Shown: positions 57,174 to 64,000 of the stretch, one piece after another
How positions within the stretch are numbered: the stretch's first letter is position 1
How the letters are laid out: each line of letters begins with the position of its first letter
NCBI GenBank assembly: GCA_949130495.1
Contig: OX422214.1
Location: 252,034,187 to 252,098,186 of the forward strand
Direction: 5' to 3'
DNA: 64,000 bases
From: Sambucus nigra
Taxonomy: Eukaryota; Streptophyta; Magnoliopsida; Dipsacales; Adoxaceae
Program-made: the position numbers and the translations under genes
The notes under the pieces: model-generated
Told to the model about the DNA's origin: nothing
What the model saw: the letters and a program-made list of their open reading frames with translations, nothing else
Databases searched by the model: none

Positions 57174-59258
57174 TGTGGCCATCCCCAGATCCTCGCGGTG
57201 GGAGAGGATCCCTTGGTCCCGCGCATCCCTCTCGGGAGCACTTCGGACGACGTCGTTAATGAAGTGAAAATGTAGAGAGATAGAGTCGCTAATATATTTT
57301 ACTCAAAATAGACAAAATAAAAGGGAGTCATCCCGAACGACAGCATCCAAAGACATACTGATACATACAAAATAGAAATGATTCGAAAAGGGTCCGGAGG
57401 CTAAGTTACGAAATGGGAAGGTGTTAGGCACCCATTCCTCCCTTACGGTCTCTCATGGGTTGTTTCTATTTTCCTTTATTTCCTCGTGATATGTGTGCAT
57501 GTGTATATGTAGTGGAGATAGGAATAATCGACTTATATCATGGAAGAGATAAAGTGAGTCATCTATAGGAATGTTCCTAAAAAATAATATTAGAAAATAG
57601 GATTTACGCGATTATTCTCGCGTTAATCGTTATAACGGAACGATTACGCACATGGAATAATACGCTACTAAGAAAAAACTTATGTATATATGAATGTATA
57701 GAATCTAAGAGAGTTATGTTTAAAGAATATAGAAAATAGGAAAGAAGTAGGAAAAGGACTCGAGTCTCGGGTTTTACCCTGAGACGCCTTCGTAGCCTAT
57801 AGAGGCATCAAAGTCCACGTAGTTCATACGCAAAACGAGGGGTGAGATTTATCCCATAAATTCAATCGGTAACTTCTCTTATTTGTGTGTGTGTAATAAA
57901 GTGTTTTAGTTATGAGAAAAGTATGAGAAGAGTGTGAGAATTCCCGTTGGGAATTTATGAGAAAATCCTCTTTTTCTTATTTTTTTTTGGGTTTTATTTA
58001 TATGAAAATAAAAGATGTGCAATAATACTAAATAAAAAGTGTATTAGGATATGTGAGCTAAGAGAATAAAGTGCTAAGTAATAAAACAAGTTAATGCAAA
58101 TTTAGGGGAATTTAAAGAGAGAATTGAGAAAGTTGGACCTTCTTGAAGATCTTGAGCTTGATCTTGGATGTTGGAGAGAAGCCCTTGCACTTGGGTGATG
58201 ATGGAAGATACTTAAGTCACCAAGTTTGATGAAAAAAGTGATGAAAGGTGAAAGTTGGAAAGGGATTTGTATGTGGAAATCATGCTGACTTCGAGAGGGG
58301 TTTTCTGAGCTTGCTGAGAGTGATGGATCTCTGATCTTCTTACTTTTGGAATGAGGTTAGGCCCTCCTTTTTATAGGCCCAGGTCATTTTCGATCGGCAT
58401 ATCCCTAGTCTTGCCAATCGGCAGGTGTGTTTAGGCACACAACCAATAGGCAGGTCTTGGAACCTGTCGTTTGGCAGTGTCTTTCAGGTTCCTTCAGAAA
58501 ATCGTTCGTAGAGTGCAAACTGCTGATTTGAATCACGCACGGGGTGAACTATTGGAAAGGAAGTTAAGATACCTTCAAAAGTCCTTGGGACTGCTCCCAG
58601 GTCCGGGAGTTGACTTTGGGTCAAATGTGGCTCAAAAGCATTCGTCGGTCCGTTTGACGGAGGATCATCAAATGCAAATGAATCGTTTGTCCGCATGGTA
58701 AGTCAGAATCAGGCACGGGGAAGACCATTAGAAAGATTAGGAGTTGTACTTTGACATCCCAAAATGATTGACTCGGTTTGGGGAGTTGACTTTGTTCAAT
58801 CCGGGCCTGGAAGCGCTCGATGACCTTTCGAAGTTAAATGGATCGTTCGTCCGTACCGTAAGTCAGAATTAGGCACGAGGTGGACCTTTGGAAAGGGGTT
58901 TCAGCTCCCTTTGAAGATTCATTCAGTTTCGGTCGAGCTAAAGAGTTTACTTTGGTCAAACAGAGCCTAGGAGCGTCCAGTGACCTCCTGATCGAGTTTC
59001 GGGGGGAAATGGGTCGTTCGTTCGCATGGTAAGTTTGAATCGTGCACGGGATGGACCACTAAAAAGGGGTTTTAGTACCCTTTGAAGATTTATTCAGTCT
59101 CGGTTGAGCTGAAGAGTTTGACTTTTGATCAAACGGAGTCTGGGAGTGCCCGATGGCCTTTAGGTCAGTACTCGAGGTATGGCTTGGGTTTGTAATGATG
59201 AAGGGAGGTGCTAGGGAACTTAGGAGAGGTTAGGGGGTATTAGAATGGGGTATCTACA
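57174..59258 (-). repeat. 5' LTR of element A/C
   Basis: 2085 bp. On the minus strand it starts TGTAGATACCCC and ends GGGGATGGCCACA. TATAAAAAGG is at 58367-58376, with dyads just upstream (58389-58400 and 58411-58425) and the 171-bp periodicity in U3. Confidence 0.9.
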
Positions 59259-60353
59259 AAGATGAAATCAAAAGTTATGGGATTTAGATCATGGGACCCT
59301 CCATCTAGATAAAAATGCAATAACATCATTATAGGGATTGAATTGTAGAACAACTTCTTGAATTTGAGAAGTTCATGAAATTGGGTAAATTAGGAATAAT
59401 TTAAAACTTAAACCGTTATCTTAAAAACTATTTTCCCAATTTTGATTCAGAAAATGGCCATTCCGTGTGGATTGCCTCGTAGAAAATCTAGTTTTCTACA
59501 TTTTGTTCACTGAATTCGAAATGCCTCAAAATTGCATTTTAAAAATCTGGGCAGATTCGTGGGGTAAATTTTAAAGATATGTTATTTTTGGTTTGTGATT
59601 CCGTTAGAGGTTGTCTCGATTGATTTATAATGATTATTGTTCTATACTTGGATGCTGAACCACAAGGTTATTTTAAAATGGGTTGAACCTCAAGAAGGTG
59701 TAACTCATTTGAAAGAGAGTGGTGTGTTGTTTGAACGACCTAGGTTTTATGTCTAGGAGATAGATATTTTCATTGTGAATGCATGGCTGCCGATTTTGTA
59801 TATTAAATTAGTGATATTAAGTAAGGGGTAAATAGGACCCTTGGAGTAGTGAGAGATACTCAGAATTATGTGAAATGAAAATTTAATTGAAATTAATGGT
59901 ACGTCGAATATGCGAGTGATATATACTACGTATGAGTATATATAATTGGGTTGTGTGCATACCTACTGAATAAAAATATATATAGGTTGTATGAATACCT
60001 ATGGATATGATTTGATTATGTGTGTGAACATACCTATGTTGCCTACTATTAGGAGGTTTACGCGTAGAGGGCGATCCCACCTTGAAGATTTCAGTGAGGT
60101 TTGGATTACTGCCCCAACAAGGAACTTAGATCAATCCACTATGTGTTGTGTATTAGTAGGATTGGTAAGTCTTTTGGGTACGTTAGGTATGTGCATATCC
60201 CAAAGGCTTAAAATAGTGTTCACCTCCACTATGATGTTAATTTATTTTGGTTTTGAGGAAACATGTCGAACCAATATTCCTTTATTGATGACGAGAGATA
60301 CATGGACTTGATAGCAAAGTATGCATAACATCGCCACTTACGAGAGGTAGGTG
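59259..60353. other. Unassigned AT-rich sequence
   Basis: No recognisable protein, PBS or terminal repeat. A short imperfect duplication (TATATAATTGGGTTGTG and TATATATAGGTTGTATG, with TACCTA motifs) lies at about 59937-60040. It could be the remnant of another LTR, but nothing shows this. Confidence 0.4.
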
Positions 60354-61751
60354 TGTACCAACCCTGATTTTTTTCAATAGGGATTTTAAAACTAATTTTG
60401 GAAAATTCGAGAAAAATAAAATTTTGGATTTAATTATTTTTAATAATTAAATATCGTGGTTTTTATATTCGAAATTAGGAAATCTATCTTCAAAGACTCC
60501 TAATATGAGTATATACAAGTCTTGGGTTGTTTAGAGGAGTTCTTAAAACATAAAACTCTCTAAGAGTCCTCAAAACACAAAAAGCTCTTAAAAAATATAT
60601 AAAAATATTCAACCGTCCGATCGAGCTGCAATTTTGTGAGGAGTTTCCTCTCATCTTCATCAACTACGACCTTAAATTTTATCCACTTCCAAAGCTCCGA
60701 TCATCCGAAACGTTTATTAGTGTTTGTATCTGATTAGAACTATGTTCTTAACCAAACCCTTAATCCTTTATATATCACAACAAATTCGTCACTTGGCTTT
60801 TCAAATTACTTTTTCATCAACTTTACTACCAGAAGATCTGTCCAAAATTATTCCTTTTTCATCTACAAACTTTAGCCCTAAACTTAATCAAATGTTTGAC
60901 TCAATATTTGAAGTCTTATTTGGTGTTTTCTCGAGTTTGGTCTAGAATGAGTTTTGATTGTATTCGTGAGAGGAATGTAGCGGTGTGATTAGAATTTTGA
61001 GGCAGAATCTTATGATTTTCTTATGATTTTTTCTAGGTACGAGACTTACACAATATGCTCCTAAATCGTTTAGAGAGTTCTCCTTTTGTTCATGTGTTAA
61101 TTAAACTCATGTTGAATGGTTCTATTCATTTGAAAATTCTCAAATAATTATTGGAATATATTATGTTTATTCATTGAGATGTTCAATTGCTGATTTGGGC
61201 ATTGTGTCATGAGATTTTAATATGGCACGAAGAATGGGTACCCGCGATAGTCCACAATTCGATATATGTATTGAGAATGCCCAAGGGAGGTGAGATGCTG
61301 TGACCCATTGATGTGTTGTTGAGAAATTAATATTGGTACATTTCTCGAGTATTACATTTGATTCATATATGCGGATTCGTATTGTTGCGATTTATTCAAC
61401 GTGCTTTTTATTTTTGAGCATCTATTCTTGTCATATTGTGTACTTTCCCGTATTTTCTTTTAATGGCATGTTAGCGTGGATTAGGACACTAATGCTTATT
61501 AGGAGGTTTATGTTAGAGCATGGATTGGAAGAATTATTTTTTTGATGTATAAATTGGTGGTTTAATTAGATGGATAATTGGGTATTTTGAGAAAACTATT
61601 ATTATAATTATTGTGGAAGTGTAACAATTTCTGGATTCATTACATTTAAATTGTGGAAGATAAATGCTTTACACTTAATGTTGATGGTTTTAGTTTAGTT
61701 GTATCGTAGTAGCATGTCGGGTGTCTCTTTTCATGCATGTGGGGTGTTACC
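60354..61751 (+). repeat. Array LTR 1
   Basis: 1398 bp, from TGTACCAACCCTGATT to GGGGTGTTACC. Colinear with LTR 2. Confidence 0.8.
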
Positions 61752-62025
61752 GATGGTATCAACACTTAGGTATACGACAACCCTCGGGTCTTTGGGTTTT
61801 GGGTCTAGCATGCGCGAGAGACGTATTTTCATTGGAGATACAAAATTTTTTGAAGACGTGTTAGGCATCGAGGTTGAGATTTGTGATCTTGATGTGAGAA
61901 TGTGTAGAATTGATTGGAGGACTTTAGTATTATAATTTTTGGGAAATAGAATTGAGTCGTATTTTATTTCGAGCATTAGGTTTCATCGAATTTCGAGAAC
62001 GAAATTCCTTGTTAGTGGGAAAGTA
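61752..62025 (+). other. Array internal segment 1, with PBS
   Basis: 274 bp. The initiator tRNA-Met-type PBS TGGTATCAACAC is at 61754-61765. A short frame (SLGFGSSMRERRIFIGD, DWRTLVL) has no recognisable domain. The 3' end carries the pol-terminus remnant. Confidence 0.7.
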
Positions 62026-63429
62026 TGTAATAACCCAAATTTTTTTAAATGGGTATTTTTTAACTAATTTTGGAAAAATCAAGAAATTTAAAATTTTGGA
62101 TTAATTATTTTTAGTAATTAAATATATTGGTTTTTATATTTGAAATTCGAAAAGCTATCTTAAAAGACTCCTAGTATGAGTATATACAAGTCTTGGGTTG
62201 TTTAAAACAGTCCTGAAAACCTAAAACTCTCCAAGAGTCCTTAAAATATAAAAATCTCTACAAAACAAAATATATAAAAATATTTGACTGTCCGATTGAG
62301 TTAAAATTTCTTATGGAGCTTCCTCTCATCTTCAACTACTACATCCTCAAATTTCAGCCAATTCCAATTGTCTGATTGTCCGGAATGCTATTTTTAGTGT
62401 TTTTATCTCATTAGAACTCTTTGCTTAATCAAACTCTTAATCCTTTATGTATCACAACAAATTCGTGGCTTGGCTTTTCAAATAACTTTTTCATCTACTT
62501 TTCAACCAGAAGACCTCTCCAAAATTATTCCCTTTCATCTAGAAACTTTATCCCCAAACTTAATCAAGTCTTTGAGTCAATATTTAAGGATTATTTAGTG
62601 TTTTCTCGAGTTTGGAATAGAACGAGTTTTAATTGTATTCGTGAGAGGAACGTAGTGGTGTGATTAGAATTTGGAGGAAGAATATTACGAGTTTCTTATG
62701 ATGTTTTTTAGGTACATGACTTACACAGTATGATCCTAAATCCTTTCGAGAGTACTCCTTTTGTTAATGTGTAATTGAACTCATGTTGAATTGTTATATT
62801 CATTTGAAAATTTTAAAATAATTGTTGGAATCTATTATGTTGATTCATTGAGATATTGAATTGCTGATCTGGGAATCGTGTCTGAGATTTTAATATGGCA
62901 CGGAGAATGGGTACCCGCCAATAGTCTAAAATTCAATATATGGCTTGAGAAAGCCCATGGGAGGTGAGGTGAGTCCTGGTGACCCATTGATGTGTTGTTG
63001 AGAAATTAATATTGGTACAATGCTTGAGTATTACATTTGATTCGTATATGTGGATTCGTATTGTTACGATTTATTCAGCGTGCTATTTATTATTTAGCAT
63101 CTATTCCTGTCATATAGTGTACTACCTCATATTTTCTTTAAGTGGCAGTTTAGCATGGATTGGGATGCTATGTCTTATTTGGAGGTTTATTTTAGAGCAT
63201 GGATGGAAGATTTATTTTTTTGAAGTATAAATTGATGGTGTAATTAGTTGGAGGATCGGGTATTTTGAGAAAAACATTATTGTAATTATTGTGGTAGTGT
63301 AACAATTTATGGATTCGTTACATTTAAATTATGGAATATAGACGCTCAATACTTCTTGTGGATGGTATTAATTTAGTTTTATCGTAGTAGCACGCTGCGT
63401 GTCTTTTTTCGGGCCTTCGGGGTATTACA
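62026..63429 (+). repeat. Array LTR 2
   Basis: 1404 bp, from TGTAATAACCCAAATT to GGGGTATTACA. Confidence 0.85.
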
Positions 63430-63703
63430 GATGGTATTAGAGCTTAGATATACGACAACCCTCGGGTCTTTGGGATTTGGATCTAGCATGCGTGAGAGAT
63501 GCAATTTCATTGCAGATAGAATATTTTTTGAAGACGTGTTAGGCATCGAGGTTGAGATTTGTGATCTTGATGCTAGAATGTGTAGAATTGATTGGAGGAC
63601 TTTAGTACTGTAATTTTTAGGACATAGAATTGAGTAGTATTTTATTTCGAGCGTTAGGTTTCGTCGAATTTCGAGGGCGAAATTCCTTGTTAGTGAGGAA
63701 ATA
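63430..63703 (+). other. Array internal segment 2, with PBS
   Basis: 274 bp, the same length as segment 1. PBS TGGTATTAGAGC at 63432-63443. Ends with GTGAGGAAATA before the next LTR. Confidence 0.7.
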
Positions 63704-63937
63704 TGTAACAACCCAGATTTTTTTAAATGGTATTTCGAAGCTAATTTTGGAAAATTTGGGACAAATAAAATTTTGGATTTAAATATTTTTAATAATTAAA
63801 TATGTTGGTTTTTATATTCGAAATTCACAAAGTTATCTTAAAAGACTCCTAATATGAGTATATACAAGTCTTGGGTCATTTAGAAGAGGCCTTAAAACAT
63901 AAAACTATCTAAGAGTCCTCAAAACATAAAAATATCT

Positions 63938-64000
<63 letters not shown>
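63704..64000 (+). repeat. Array LTR 3, cut by the window end
   Basis: It starts TGTAACAACCCAGATT. An (AC)n then (AT)n microsatellite (63940-64000) has expanded at a place where LTRs 1 and 2 have only a short A-rich stretch. Confidence 0.8.

Larger units (their letters stand above)
50301..59258 (-). mobile_element. Tat-lineage gypsy element A/C, right (5') half
   Basis: Reading minus from 59258 there is 5' LTR, PBS, leader with (ATT)n, gag, protease, RT, two RNase H domains and integrase up to SDNGL-equivalent codons at 50306. Element B then interrupts it, and the rest of the integrase is at 25495-24830. The LTR end at 59258 is flanked by AAGAT; no partner duplication can be checked because the other LTR is missing. 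Confidence 0.85.
60354..64000 (+). mobile_element. Tandem array of an internally deleted LTR retrotransposon (LTR-int-LTR-int-LTR)
   Basis: Three LTR copies alternate with two 274-bp internal segments; unit spacing is 1672 and 1678 bp. Each internal segment starts with a PBS (TGGTATCAACAC or TGGTATTAGAGC) two bases after the LTR. It ends with TTCGAGxxCGAAATTCC and a purine-rich tract just before the next LTR. This is the usual end of chromovirus-type pol. The body of gag-pol is absent. The third LTR runs out of the window. Confidence 0.8.

Noticed and set aside
59259..60353. A fourth LTR of the tandem array
   Set aside because: No alignable LTR sequence, PBS or TG start was seen; left unassigned.

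Overview
The window looks like nuclear DNA of a eudicot plant. It is AT-rich, full of LTR retrotransposons and CACTA transposons, and carries fragments of plant genes with GT-AG introns. I cannot name the species. I see no intact single-copy host gene, tRNA, rRNA or CRISPR array. Almost all of the sequence after about 6 kb is nested transposable elements.

Layout. (1) 1-6.2 kb: low-copy-looking DNA with the N-terminal exon of a peroxisomal glycolate oxidase (1161), a frameshifted purple acid phosphatase fragment (4138-4487), a foldback MITE (1599-1785) and a 669-bp PIF/Harbinger-like element (4717-5385). (2) 6.2-19.6 kb: decayed Ty3/gypsy DNA. A minus-strand gag/LTR deletion derivative is followed by a plus-strand chromovirus pol (7510-8300, resuming at 17763-19605). 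That pol is split by a Sirevirus-like Ty1/copia element (8301-17757, minus strand), which is itself split by a 3.08-kb solo LTR (12590-15667). (3) 19.6-59.26 kb: two very large Tat-lineage Ty3/gypsy elements. The host element lies on the minus strand, and its halves are 19609-25495 and 50301-59258. A second copy, called B here (25496-50300, plus strand), sits inside its integrase gene. The 5' LTR of B is split by a CACTA element (25743-31796), which contains a smaller CACTA (26973-28740) carrying exon 1 of the Mediator subunit MED10. (4) 59.26-64 kb: unassigned DNA, then a tandem LTR-internal-LTR-internal-LTR array (60354 to the window end) with only 274 bp of internal sequence per unit.

The most interesting biology is in the Tat elements. 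Besides gag, protease, RT, RNase H, a second (archaeal-type) RNase H and integrase, each carries two extra genes on the opposite strand, between integrase and 3' LTR. One is a multi-exon Plant Mobile Domain (PMD) gene, the other a DUF7745-like gene. Each has its own TATA box. The LTR promoter and both antisense promoters are preceded by related GCCGATCGGC-type dyads, and a 47-bp-type minisatellite lies between the PMD gene and the 3' LTR. Both copies here are broken by stops and frameshifts, but the arrangement is the same in both. It therefore looks like a stable feature of the family rather than an accident.

All family assignments rest on reading the translations by eye; no database search was run.
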